Shown here piece after piece: positions 21,997 to 33,416 of a DNA stretch of 64,000 nucleotides. The stretch is from Zanthoxylum bungeanum. Taxonomy: Eukaryota; Streptophyta; Magnoliopsida; Sapindales; Rutaceae. The notes beneath the pieces were generated by a model. That model did not search any database. It saw nothing but the letters and a program-made list of their open reading frames with translations, and was not told the origin of the DNA. The stretch covers positions 124,001 through 188,000 of the forward strand of contig SKCR01033649.1 of the NCBI GenBank assembly GCA_019454045.1, given 5' to 3'. A program made the position numbers and the translations under genes. Each line of letters opens with the position of its first letter. Positions within the stretch are counted from its first letter, which is position 1.

Positions 21997-23057
21997 CTCA
22001 GAAGGTGATGGAAGAGGTGCACGCTGGGGTATGTGGACCGCACATGAATGGATTGAATTTGTCTCATAAGATAGTGAGATAGGGATTTTACTGGTCGACC
22101 ATGGAAGCCGACTGCACAAAGCTGGTGAAGCACTATCACGATTGCCAGGCACATGGAAAATTGAACCATCTACTACCTACGGAATTGCACGAACGGTCAG
22201 AACCATGGCCTTTCTCAGCATGAGGTATTGACATGTTTGGAAAAATCAGGCCACATACATCAAATGGACACCGCTTCATAATAGTGGCATATATTATTTT
22301 TCAAAATGGGTGGAAGCCGAGTCATTCCGTAATATCACGGTGAAGCAAATGGCCAAGTTCATAGCCTGAAATATAGTATGTTGATACACAATGCCACATC
22401 ATATAATGAAGGACAATAGAGTCCAATTTCAAGGAGAAACAAAGGCGATGCTGCATAAGTATGGGATAGGGCATCACAAATAATCACCTTACAGGCCACA
22501 GGCTAATAGAGCGGTGGAGGCGGCTAACAAAACCATAAAGAAAATACAAGCCAAGATTACAGAAAGTTATACAGATTGGGCTAACAAACTACCGTATGCC
22601 CTGTGGGGGTATAGAACTTTGGTGAGAACGACAACGGGAGCCACACCCTATGCTTTGGTTTACAGGATGGAGGCAATGTTACCAATGGAAATAGAGATAC
22701 AGTCAATGCAAGTACTAGCAGAGGTAGGATTGCCTGAGCAGGAATGGACCTACAGAGGTTCGAACAGCTTGCATTATTGGATGAGAAAAGGATAAAGGGC
22801 TTGTACCATATGCAGCTATACCAAAAACGGTTGGCCAAGGCATTCAACAAGAAGGTGCGTCCCACCAAGATTAGAGAAGGTGATCCAGTGCCCATGTAGT
22901 CGAAGCCACTAATAATGGACCCAAGGGGAAAGTTCAGGCCCAATTGGGAAGAGTCTTACCTAGTAAAGAAGGTAATGGGGAATGGGGCAGTCGGACTATC
23001 AGATTTGGAAGAGAACGAGTTCACCAAGCCCATCAACATCGACATACTGAAATAATA
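21997..23057 (+). pseudogene. Tat-lineage Ty3/gypsy integrase remnant
   Basis: The plus-strand frames read EVHAGVCGPHMNG...LSHKI and KHYHDCQAHGKL (the HHCC zinc finger), then LPTELHERSEPWPFSA, GIDMFGKIRP and SNGHRFIIVAY (core, first Asp). The open part at 22514-22795 contains the Glu-region helix EAANKTIKKIQAKI and YALWGYRTLVRTTTGATPYALVY. At least eight in-frame stops occur. The 5' part of the element is gone; sequence starts at the edge of copia element C. Confidence 0.85.
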
Positions 23058-24986
23058 CTTTGCATAAAAAAAGAGAGAAAGGCTTGTTGGGTTGAAAATC
23101 CGTAAAGGACAGCCCAAGCAAAATATAGAGCATGAGTGAGCAAGAAAAATGGCTAATTGTAAAATCTGCGAGGAACATTTAGCGACAGAGGTACCCTTGC
23201 AATGCAGATTATTTCCTACATATGTACTAAGAAGTAATGCAAACGCCTTTATTGAAACAAATTTCAAGATGTTCATAGATTGCATCAATTTTAGTTAACC
23301 GCGAAATATTAGAGTCAAGTAATTACAAATCACGTCTTTTGTTTCTTACTTGCTAAACCAAGGTTAGGAGATCTAGGAGAAGAACTCCAAGAATGGAGAA
23401 CAACCTCGGGAATGAGCCTTGAGAATTATGACAGATCTGAAAAAAAAAAAGAGGAAAGAATTTTTTAGCTCGCTGAGTTGAAAACCTGAAAAGGTAACTC
23501 AAGCAAGATAGAGCAATCTGCTAAGTTGAAAATCCGAAATGACGGCTTAAGCAAAAGGATAGAACAAATCTGCAAGATAAGGAAAGCTTCAGGAATCGAA
23601 AGACTTGATGCAAACTTAGAATGGCAGCAAACTCCTACAAATCTGCAAGATAAGGAAAGCTTCAGGTATCAGAAGACATGATACAAAATGAAAATGGCAT
23701 CAAACTTCTCAGTGAGAGGGCATATTTCAAAATCTGGGAATCGGAAGACATGATTTCCAGTATCCCAAAAGGATGAGGGCACTTCCAAAAATAGTGTAAT
23801 CCACCATGACCGGTGTAGGTAGTGGATAGTAGAAAGCTGAGCCAGGTCTGAGGGTGACCAGTTTACCACCCCGCGAATAAGAGACATAATGGGATCTTGA
23901 GCTATGAGACCAAAGAGAACTGAGCAATCACCGGAGTAGAATTGATAGAAGGAAACTTTAAGCAGGCCAAGGGGACGAGTAAAGACTTTTATAGGCAAAG
24001 GGCACCAAAGGCCAAAAGGACTCATATGAAGGAAACCCCATCAAAATAGGGAATGCATCCATGCATACATGCATACACATCGCATACACATAATTTTTGT
24101 TTTTTGTTCGCAGATTTTGTTGACATAAAAAGTGACAAGGGCGAGCAACTTCAGGAATGGAGAGGAACCTCAGGAATGAGGACGAGAAACTCTAAGAATG
24201 GAGAGCAACCTTGGGAATGAGGACGAAGAACTCCGGAATAGAATGGAACTCCGAGAATGAAGAACAACCTCGGGAATTAGGAAGAACAAATAGCCTTAAG
24301 AATGAGGATGGATCAAGGTTCGAAGTTCCTCACCACCATCAGTTCGACAGTTTATGAAGGAATCCTAGGGTCGAGGCCCATATTATCAACAGTTTGGGAA
24401 TGAATCCCAGAGGTCAAATCACCTCATCATCATAGAAAAAACTACCCAAGAGATCGAAGAGTCCCGTAGATGAACCATAACGCCATCACCCATTTAGTTC
24501 AAGAATGATTCCCAAAGGTCGAAGCGCCTCAATGATCGAAGCAACTAAACTTAACTCGGTTCAGGAATAAATCCCGGAGATCGAAGCATCTTATACCCAA
24601 CATGGTACGAGAATGAATCCCAAGGGTAGAAGCACCTCGCCATCAACTCAACTCACTTCGGGAATAAATTCTAGAGATCAAAACATCTCACACCCAGCAT
24701 AGTTCGGGAATGAATCCTAGGGGTCGAAGTATCTCGCCATCAACTCAACTCAGTTTGGGAATAAATCCCAGAGATCGAAGCATCTCACACCAGCATGGTT
24801 CGGGAATAAATCTAAGGGTCAAAACACCTCGCCATCAACTCAACTTGGTTTGGGAATGAACCCCAGAGATTGAAGAATCTCACACCAAGCATGGTATGGG
24901 AATGAATCCCAGGGTTCAAAGTACCTCACCATCAACTCAAATTAGTTAGGAAATAAATCCCAGAGATCGAAGCATCTCACACCTAG
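23058..24986 (+). repeat. Tat element 3' untranslated region with several tandem repeats
   Basis: There is no gene. Repeated GTTGGGTTGAAAATCCG-type words occur at 23.08k, 23.47k and 23.52k. A 70-bp tandem pair is at 23568-23707 (AAGATAAGGAAAGCTTCAGG). A GGAATGAGGACGA/GAATGGAG family lies at 24135-24290. A 95-97 bp array runs from about 24560 to 24986. Variable tandem repeats in the 3' UTR are known for Tat elements. Confidence 0.75.
24560..24986. repeat. 95-97 bp minisatellite with about 48-bp half-units
   Basis: GGAATAAATCCCAGAGATCGAAGC units begin near 24661, 24758, 24853 and 24949. Alternating half-units read AATAAATCCCAGAGATCGAAGC and AATGAATCCCAGGGGTCGAAGC, so the array arose by dimerisation of a shorter unit. 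It ends where the LTR of element ii begins. Confidence 0.85.
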
Positions 24987-26966
24987 TGATGAGCGGAAAA
25001 TATATTACATTTTACCGCATTTTTGACCTAATATTTTGCATAGTTTCTCGAGTTTTGTTGAACGTTTTGATGTGTTTTATGTTATTTTGTAGTTAAATAA
25101 AGATTTGGGACTGACTGGAAGCAATTCGGGGCAAACAGGGCAAAAAATGTAAATTTCCTGCTAAAATATGCCGCTAACGTACGCTGGGACACGTGTCAAC
25201 ATCTCAATGGATCAGAGAGTTTGATAAAATATGCCTTTTGCTAATGTGCACCATTGTGCTAAAATACGCCTGCCACGTGTCAATATCTCAACAAATATGC
25301 TAAAATACACCGACACGTGTCACAATTACAACGAGCCGCGCAAATCGTGTGCCATGTCATACCACATCACCGACACATGTCTCAATCTCATTGGGCTGCA
25401 TTAGCTGCGTTCCACGTGTCAAGCTCCAATTGGAATGAAATCCACGTCATCACCATGGGTCAGCCACGTGGCTTGCCACGTCACCATATCACAAAGCACC
25501 ATGCCACGTGTCTTCATATGTCGGTTACATCACCAACATCCAATCAACTTTATCCCCATGTCATCATTTCACTGCACCACTTCTTAACGTGTGACATGTG
25601 TCGAAATTCTATTGGACCGACGGATTGCGCGTGCCACATGTCAGCCAGCGAAGAAGAACATGTATAACGTGGTGCCACGTCAGCAAGTCGCGACGTGCAA
25701 GGACCTCTGCATCGTGACGCGCTGATGAAAAAAGTGCCTATAAATTAGTTTCGATTTCATTTTGCAAAATTCATGCTTTCCATAGGTTTTTGTAAGGAAT
25801 TTAAGGATTGCATATTGTTTGTATTTATTTTCAGTATTTTAATTATGTATTTTTTTAGTAATAACAGTTACAATATTTTTACTTTCTTTTATGTTTTGTA
25901 GATAAATTTCCATTGGGGGAAGGGTGAAGCTTTTATTATTTTAGTTTAGATTAATCTCTCATAATTACAATATGAAAATTATAATTTAATATGGATTAAA
26001 TATTATACCTTCTTAATGGCTGGTTTTATTTACTTGACATAATGTGACACCGCCTATATGGGTGGTTTTTATGTGACAGATGATTACCGCCTTTATGGCT
26101 GGTTGGACTTAATTGAAAACCTGACTTAATTAGGATACTGTCTATATGGTTGGTTTGTAATATCACGAATAATTTCTATATTATTATAAGGGAGATTTCT
26201 AAATTAGAAGTAGTAAAGATGGATCCCCTAACCCCCAACATTTTCTTTCTAGGGAAGTGATGAAGCATAATATTTATGAGTTTAATAATTGATTTTCTAA
26301 TATATTAGGTAATACTTTAGGCTTGTTTATTGAGTCTTAGTCTTATTGCTTATTGTTGTCTAATCACCAATAAGATTGATTTGGTAAACTTAAAATGAAC
26401 TTGACAAAGGGATTTTAAGTTTAGCCTTAGACTCAATAGCTCACGATCTCACATTGGGGGAAATGTCTCTTAGGTAGATTTCCTTAAGGGAGAGACATAT
26501 ACCTATCAAGCGGGGTAGCCATAATTGGAACTTGATCTTAATGAATTCAAGTAACTTGGTTAACATAGACATATGATTAATTGGGTTATACTGGATGTTT
26601 GCATCTGTCCATCGACAGAAGCTTCTACATATCTTCGTGTTCCAGGTTAGCAAACTAATTTATTACACATATATAATAGAATCAATTCATCATTAGAAGA
26701 ATATTATGCGGAGTCACAACCGTAGATATTTAAGTCTTTTGTTTATTTCCCTTATTATTTTCTTTGACTTTTATTTATTTATTTAGCAAATCCACATTCA
26801 ACCAATCAATTTGCAGTCATTATCTTCTCTCTCTAATTAGATACCCGTAAATAAATGGAATCAATAATTAATAACAATAGTAAGAATTAAGTCCTCGTGG
26901 GATCGATATTTTATACTACTTGAGCGATACGTGCGCTTGCGTTATACCATGTGATTACGCAGATCA
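24987..26966 (+). repeat. Element ii 5' LTR
   Basis: It starts TGATGAGCGG and ends GCAGATCA. The start (AATATTTTGCATAGTTTCTCGAG) and the R/U5 half match element G. The central U3 (25170-25690) is different and contains the ACGTG array. TATAAAT is at 25739-25745. TTTTTGTAAGGA at 25787-25798 resembles a splice donor, as in G. Iterons ACCGCC/GGCTGG lie at about 26010-26155. Confidence 0.88.
25190..25681. promoter_or_regulatory. Array of CACGTG / ACGTG boxes in U3
   Basis: Perfect CACGTG is at 25190, 25274, 25314, 25413, 25465 and 25505. CACGT without the final G is at 25443, 25477 and 25676. Near variants (CACATG, AACGTG) fill in between. Most are followed by TC, giving ACGTGTC, the ABRE form. 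The array ends about 60 bp before the TATA box. Plant bZIP/bHLH factors bind such cores; a role here is inferred. Confidence 0.8.
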
Positions 26967-26971
26967 AGTTT

Positions 26972-26989
26972 TTGGCACCCTTGCCGGGG
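26972..26989 (+). other. Element ii primer-binding site, degenerate
   Basis: TGGCACCCTTGCCGGGGA starts about six bases after the LTR end and differs from the tRNA-Asp PBS at two positions. Confidence 0.8.
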
Positions 26990-27104
26990 ACTTATATTTC
27001 TTACATTATTAATTTTGAAGCTATTTATTTTACTTGTATCTAATTTTCTTTATTTTTGTTATCTTTAATTTTTATTTATTTCTTTTATTTTTCAGGTGGT
27101 TGAA

Positions 27105-28160
27105 ATGGAACATTATTGGGCATTACGAGATTTACAAAGAGAAGTACACACCCAAATCACGGAGCAATAGTTTGATTTTCTGAGGACTCAATGGGGAGAT
27201 GTAAGGTATGTGATGGTAACCATCCGAGTGATCAGTGCATATACATCTACAATTCGAGGTGGCTGAATTATTAGAATCCTTGAAGGTATGAAGAACCATC
27301 ACATTTCACTGAACTATCCTCTCCATCTTATCCACCATCTTCTTATGATCCTCCTCAAACACCAGAACCACCAGAGGAAGATCAAATGATTGATATGCTC
27401 ACAGACTGGCTTAAGAAACATGATGCATAATTTCAGAGTCAAGCGGAATCTATACAGAGGATGACAGATCAAATTAGACAATTAACAGAAAACTAGAATT
27501 ACATATCTCAATGAGCAAATGATACTGATGAAGCCTTCGAGAACCAAGCATTTCATAATGACACATTTACAGAGGAAGAGGCTGAGCAGTATCAAGAATC
27601 AGAGGTATCAATTCAGAGCCCAAACCAGCAAAGTCTCAATTTGATTTTTATTATTCAGACTCTGATGAAGATCAATAAGTAGAGCCATCTGTACCAACTG
27701 CATCAGTAAGGGAGGAAGAAACTTTGTATCCTCAAAATGAAGATCTTAGAGCATGCATTGCACAGATGTTTGAAGAAGATCTACTTGAGCCAGTCATATC
27801 AACCACAAAAGATGAAGACCTAAAATCAGACACATCTTTACATCCTCAGGTTGACACTTATGGAGCATGCATTTCACATATGACATATGAAGAACTGAAT
27901 GAGAAATATTAAAATACATATGTGTAGAAAATGTTGAGAAAGACGCACAAATGAAGGAGTAAAGGTCTGAATATATTGAAGATCCAGTTAATTCAAGAGA
28001 CACATCACTGTTTTACGGAGTACAGTTCAAAGACATCACCCAGAAACTTGATAGAATTGAACTTCCATTCAAAGTCAAGGACCATACGAGACCTCTTGAT
28101 TTATTTTTATTTTTTTCTTTTTCAGGAACCACTGGAGCGATAACATTTAAAAAGGTAGCA
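27105..28160 (+). pseudogene. Element ii: decayed gag-like acidic ORF
   Basis: The ATG at 27105 follows TTTTATTTTTCAG|G. Across shifting frames it matches element G's ORF: CDGNHPSDQC (zinc knuckle-like), PEPPEEDQMIDML, FQSQAESIQRMTDQIRQL, then an acidic tail. The tail includes LYPQNEDLRACIAQMFEEDL and DEDLKSDTSLHPQVD in one open stretch (27724-27912). Many stops and indels make it non-functional. Confidence 0.75.
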
Positions 28161-28841
28161 CAAGTACTGAGTCGAACAAAATTCTTTTGGCCACCTCACC
28201 GTTAGAAGTGACCCTTCAAGAACAACGCTCACGGGATTGTCTTTAATCGGACATCCAAAACCACGCTGAAGCGCCTTGAAAAAAATAAACTTCAGTCACG
28301 TTTGACTAAAGACGTAAAATTTAGCGCTAGCAGGGAGGCAACCCATGCAATTTTATTATTCTTGTAATTTCTATTTTCGTATTTTTGTGTATACATGTTG
28401 TAGAGTTTTTTGATTTTGTGTGTTATTTTTGTTGGGAAAGGCACAAAAGGAGTATTTGAGGTAGAGCAAAACAAGAGATATCAAGGAATGGTGTTTGAGA
28501 AAACATGAAGATGTGATTTAATTCATTAGAGATGGCTGAGTAAATAATGGATTCTTGAGACGCATCCTAGTGGATTTATATACAAACGAGTGGTGTATTG
28601 CATACATAATTCTGTTGACTTAAATAATTGCTTTGATTTGCTTTTGTGATTTGAGTTTCCTTTATTTTCGCTGATAAGATCTAACTTTTTGACTTTCAAG
28701 ATTTATTTTAATGTTCATTTAATAATTATCATTTGGCAGGTACTAGTGCAATTATTACTCACCCTTTTTCAGGATCTATAAATTCAGCTCAACATTCCTC
28801 TCTTCGACACATCCAGATAAAAATTCAAATAAGAGAGAAAA
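28161..28841 (+). other. Element ii: region between gag-like ORF and LOG
   Basis: It contains the conserved GCGCTAGCAGGGAGGCAACCCATG (28323-28346), traces of ORF-X (GGATTCTTGAGACGCATC near 28550) and a candidate acceptor TTACTCACCCTTTTTCAG|G about 70 nt before the LOG ATG. No intact reading frame. Confidence 0.7.
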
Positions 28842-29490
28842 ATGGAAACAACTTCCAAGCAAAGATTCACTAACATCTGTGTATTTTATGGATCTAACTC
28901 TGGGTCCAAACCATAATTTGTTGAGGCTGCTAAGGAATTTGGGAGAGTAATAGCGAAACGAAACATGCACTTAGTATATGACGGTGGCAATTTGGGATTA
29001 ATAGGATACGTTTCAAAAGTCATGAAAGAAAATGGTGGTTATGTTTTGGGAATCATCCCAAAACCATTAGCAGACGCAAACCTCATTGGGGAAACAAATG
29101 GCGATGAACGCTTCGTCTCTGGTATGTCGGAACGAATTTTTGAAATTATTAATAAGGCTGATGCGTTTATTGCTTTAACAAGTGGGCTCAACACATTGGA
29201 AGAGATATTCACAGTAGCATCATGGGCAAATCTGAACATCTACCAGAAACCCATCGGGCTGCTTAACGTGGATAATTTTTTCTATTTTCTCTGTGTATAT
29301 CTTACAGATGCTAAGAGACTTGGATTCGTCATGAAACTGGTAAAAGAGACTTGTAACTGCAAAGACATCTGATTAATTAATTGACCAACTCATAGCATTT
29401 GAACTAGGAGTCAATCCTATTATTTCCAAGATAAAATGGTCCTGAGACGATCATGGAAAGAAGCGTAAACTGGATTTTGATATTAATCTA
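28842..29490 (+). pseudogene. LOG: LOG-like phosphoribohydrolase copy in element ii
   Basis: From the ATG at 28842 the frame shows NICVFYGSNSGSKP, a stop, then FVEAAKEFGRV, MHLVYDGGNLGLIG and VLGIIPKPLADANL. The family signature PGGxGTxxE has become LTSGLNTLEE, so the phosphate-binding glycines are lost. A frameshift near 29365 leads to the tail GKKRKLDFDIN. Length from ATG to tail matches the other two copies. It is intron-free and sits in the same slot of the element. This copy could not be enzymatically active. Confidence 0.88.
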
Positions 29491-30653
29491 TATTTATTAG
29501 TAGCCGCAATTGTCAAATCCATGCTAACCAGGTGATATTTTTTCTCTCTTCTTTTTTTTTCAGATATTGGGGACAATGTCTCGAATATGTTTGAGGGAAG
29601 GAATATTTGACTTGCGTGTTTTTATTTTATTATTTTTGTTTTTATTGTTATTTTGTGTGTTTTTGTAAAATATATAAAATTTTTTACTTTTTTATTTCTA
29701 AATTTTTTGATTAACCAGGTGAAATAGGGGTTTTGAGATAGCTGTATAAGGAGCTTTCGTTCCTGAGACGTATCTCAGACACATTCGTAACAAGTTAATT
29801 TTTATTTATTTCATTTTGAATTATTTAAATTTGTTAATTTTCTATAATATTGATTAAAATTGGACCTTCATATGCTCATTTGACAAGTATTATCAAAATA
29901 CACAGTAACATATGAACATAAGTGTAAGTGAAAATTTTGTAATATTCAGTTCTCTAGTTCATTGGAGGAAGCACCCAAAGGCAGTGAAAGGTGTTTTTAT
30001 TTCAAAAAAAAAAACAGAGAGAAATTAATGACCAAGCTTCTACTTAGTAACTGGGCGTCTTGCCTATCCAGCAGTGACTATTCACGTCAAACGATATGGC
30101 TTGAGTTAATTTGTTAATAAAAAGTTTCTACTTAGTAACCGGACGTCTTGCCACAGTAAGTAGTGATTGTTCGCGTCAAACGATAGAGCTTAGATAGTTT
30201 AATAAAGGTTTTAATCAGTAACCGGACATCTTGCCTCAGTAAGCGGTGATCGTTCTCGTCAAACGGTAAAGCTCGAAAAATAAAAAAACAATTTGCTTAT
30301 TGTTGTAAATAAACTTTCATTGCCAAAAGGTATGAACTCTAACAAAACTTTAGGACAAAAATATTACTATATTTTCAACTACACTTTTGAAAATTATGGG
30401 CACAATGGATTGATTAATACCTTGTTAATTGTGTATATGGAGAATGGTAAAAATCATATGAGAATTTACTTATTTGGTAATTTAGAAAGAAAAAAAAACT
30501 ACTAACTTGGATAAGAGTTTCACTTGTTCAGTCACTAACTTGTTTATTCTCTTTTCTCTTGTCTTTTTGCTTTTGTGTGCATTACTAACTAGTTTATTTT
30601 CGTTTTGCTTTTGTCTGCATTAGTTTGACGTTTGTGGGTATCATCAATGTAAG
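29491..30653 (+). other. Element ii 3' untranslated region with repeated units
   Basis: A TATTGGGGACAATGTCTCG motif (about 29563-29581) and a degenerate PPT follow LOG. At about 30035-30265 there are three head-to-tail units built on AGTAACCGGACGTCTTGCC...GTCAAACG. The end GTTTGTGGGTATCATCAATG matches element D near 6170-6190 (inverted). The sequence then breaks into copia at 30653. Confidence 0.7.
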
Positions 30654-33416
30654 TCATTAACTCTCCAAGAGTTTATTATTGCAATTTATTTACTTCTAAA
30701 ATCTAAGTATAGATTTATGAAGATCCTTCAATTTCAATATCATACTTTAAGAATCTAATTCTTAGTTCTGATAAAGAAATTAAGGAGTCTATATGACAAG
30801 TATAATGGATTAAGCACTAAAGTTATCATTACATGAATATTTCAAATATCATGTTCCACTTATTTGCTTAACTCCAAGCTTAGGCATAATAGGTTATTTT
30901 ATCAAATAAAGTAACTTATTAATTTTCCAGGACCATCCTGAAATATTATTCCCAATATGAAAAATATTGTCGTTTAAATACATTTTCTCCCAGGATTATG
31001 TTTTAAACATTAATCTTTGATTTTCAATCTTGATTCTAATAGTCCAACTATTTAATCAATGATTTATGGTACTATGTATTATATTGATTATTATAGTCCA
31101 ACTATACAATCAAATATAATTTAAATTAATTAACCTCAATTACATTGATTACTATAATCCAATTATAAAATCAACTGTAAATCGAAATTAATTAATTCAA
31201 ATATATTGATTACTATAATCCAATTATATAATCAATTATAATACAGTCCAACTGCTTATTAAAACAACAATTTAAATATTAGTCCAACTAACATTTAATT
31301 GATATGACGAAATATTTGTGATTGAGCGCGTATGGCGAGTAATTGAACGAATATTGCAAATTCAATTCTTGTCTCCCACTATTTTTTGGCGAGCCTCTAA
31401 CCCTCTGTCGAGTACTCGGGAAACCGTGTTTCCTAGTGGGCTAGGATCTCGTTAAATATCACACAATCTTGACTTTGGCTAACAAATTGTATGACAATTA
31501 ATTAGGTAGATCTCTAAGATCGATTGGATCCAATCCAATTCCTAGATCCGGTAGGGGGACATCCAAGTCCGAAACATATATCTTATATATGCCAATACAT
31601 CCAATGTATTACCTAACCTTTTTCCTCTGAATCAACTAAGCCTTGGCTTTGGCACAACAAATTTAGTGATCCCAGTCAAGCGCGACCCATTGACCATGGA
31701 AAGCTTCGTAATCAATGTTGATGGACAAGAAGTGGTCTTGACTTTGGCCAACAAACCAAAACTTGGACAAGACACCAATATGGAACAAAGCTCTCGTGAT
31801 TCAAACACATCTTTGACAGACAAAGGCCTTGACTTTGGCCAACAAACCAATGTCGTCTCGGATCTTGAGTGAGAATCACTCAATGGAAGGAAAAACGCTT
31901 AATATTGTGCGAGGGTTTTTCGCGTGCAAATTGGCAACCAATTTATTATCTTTGTTAGGGTCTCATCATCATACACCCTTAAGCATGCATTCTAAATACA
32001 TAATAAAGCGCATATGAAATAATAATGATATGCGGATGGATACTTTACATTGATCCTAGATCAAATCTCTCTCTTTCTCTCTCCAGCTAGCACATGTATT
32101 ACTTTTACCCGTTACACTACACTTCTAAAGAAACCTCATTTACATTGAGGAGAATATGTGAGAAGAGAATACAAAGAAATAGGAGATAAGACTGGACTCG
32201 CAGGTCCAATTAATAAATCAAATTTATTACAATTTCTAAAATCGCCCCACCCAGCTAATATCCATCTGATATACATTATTCATGCATCACAACCATGTAT
32301 TCACACAAGCATGTTATCAATCAATCTAATCAAATTAATTAATCTGATAATTAGTGATCATCCAATGTTCAAACAACGATTTGATTTTGTTCGAGTCAAA
32401 CTCGTATTGCGAACACGTACTCAAAGTAAGAATTCTCCGAATTAAATTAAATTACATAATTAAATCCAATTTAATACGCATTTAATTCTTATTCAATATT
32501 TAATTCCAAATTAAATATTACACTTTATTAAAATAAACCTTTACGACTTAAATTCCGAATTTAATCGTTACGGGTCTCAAAGCCCGATTAATATCCAATA
32601 TTAATTTAATTAAAGTCCAATGGGCTTTTAATTAATTTCTTGAGGCGTGGACTTTTGGTCAACTCGAGTCAAACTGAATAACCAAAATCCAATCCGGGAG
32701 TTACCCCATAACCCTTTAAATCAATTTCGGCCCATTAGGACCAATTAAACTTTAAAGGTTCATTAGTCGCATTTGGGCATTTTGGATGCGGTTTTGGGCC
32801 TAATTGGATCCAACCAATTTCGCCTAAACCCAACTTTGTACAACAAAGCCCAAAAAGCCTAATAACAACTTTAAAAGCCCAAATCCAATTTTAAGCCCAA
32901 TAATTAAATTATAAAATCCAATTTTTACATTCAATTCAATAAAGTGTATATCATTATCAATTACCCAAATCAATATTTCCAAAACACCAAATTTGTCCAA
33001 TTAATCATGCTTATCATCTTAAAATCATGTCCAACATAATTTGATCAAAATCAAACCCAATTAACACATGCTAAAGTCTCGGCCAAAGGGGAAAAATATG
33101 CCCAAATCAAATTCAATCCAATTGAACCAAATTAAACATAAATTCAACATCCCCAAATGATTTCCAACACATCCAATGTTCAAAAAATCAAAAAACCAAG
33201 ACAATTAGGGAGCCTCCATTTTCGGCCAAGCATAACAAATTGGGGAAAATTAATCCAATTAATTTTTCATCAAATTGATTACATATAACTCTAAGTTATC
33301 CTTATACAAGCATACTTAAACAAACAATTTGTCAAAAACATGCTTAAATCAAAAAGGCCCAAATTTAGTTAAGAACCCTAATTTTCGTTTCATGCTCAAA
33401 TGGCTCAAGATACCAT
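30654..33416 (-). other. Element F: copia 5' leader
   Basis: No gene. The PBS next to the LTR reads TGGTATCTTGAGCC on the minus strand (initiator tRNA-Met type). A GCCCA-rich stretch lies at 32570-32900. TTGGCCAA words occur at about 31745 and 31833, with a TTGGCTAA variant near 31477. A 61-bp repeat built on TTGATTAYTATAATCCAA begins at 31084, 31145 and 31206. Confidence 0.7.

Larger units (their letters stand above)
24987..30653 (+). mobile_element. Element ii: Ty3/gypsy element with LOG, 3' truncated
   Basis: 5' LTR 24987-26966, a degenerate tRNA-Asp PBS, a decayed gag-like ORF, LOG, then the 3' repeat region. Near 30653 the sequence switches to copia element F, so the PPT and 3' LTR are lost. 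Its internal part is collinear with element G. Confidence 0.87.

Noticed and set aside
22581..23288. Minus-strand ORFs over the Tat integrase
   Set aside because: Shadows of the plus-strand integrase, which is supported by HHCC and core motifs.
25317..25667. His/Ser-rich 116-codon ORF
   Set aside because: It is a translation of the CACGTG array in the U3 of element ii, with no domain and no relatives in sister LTRs.
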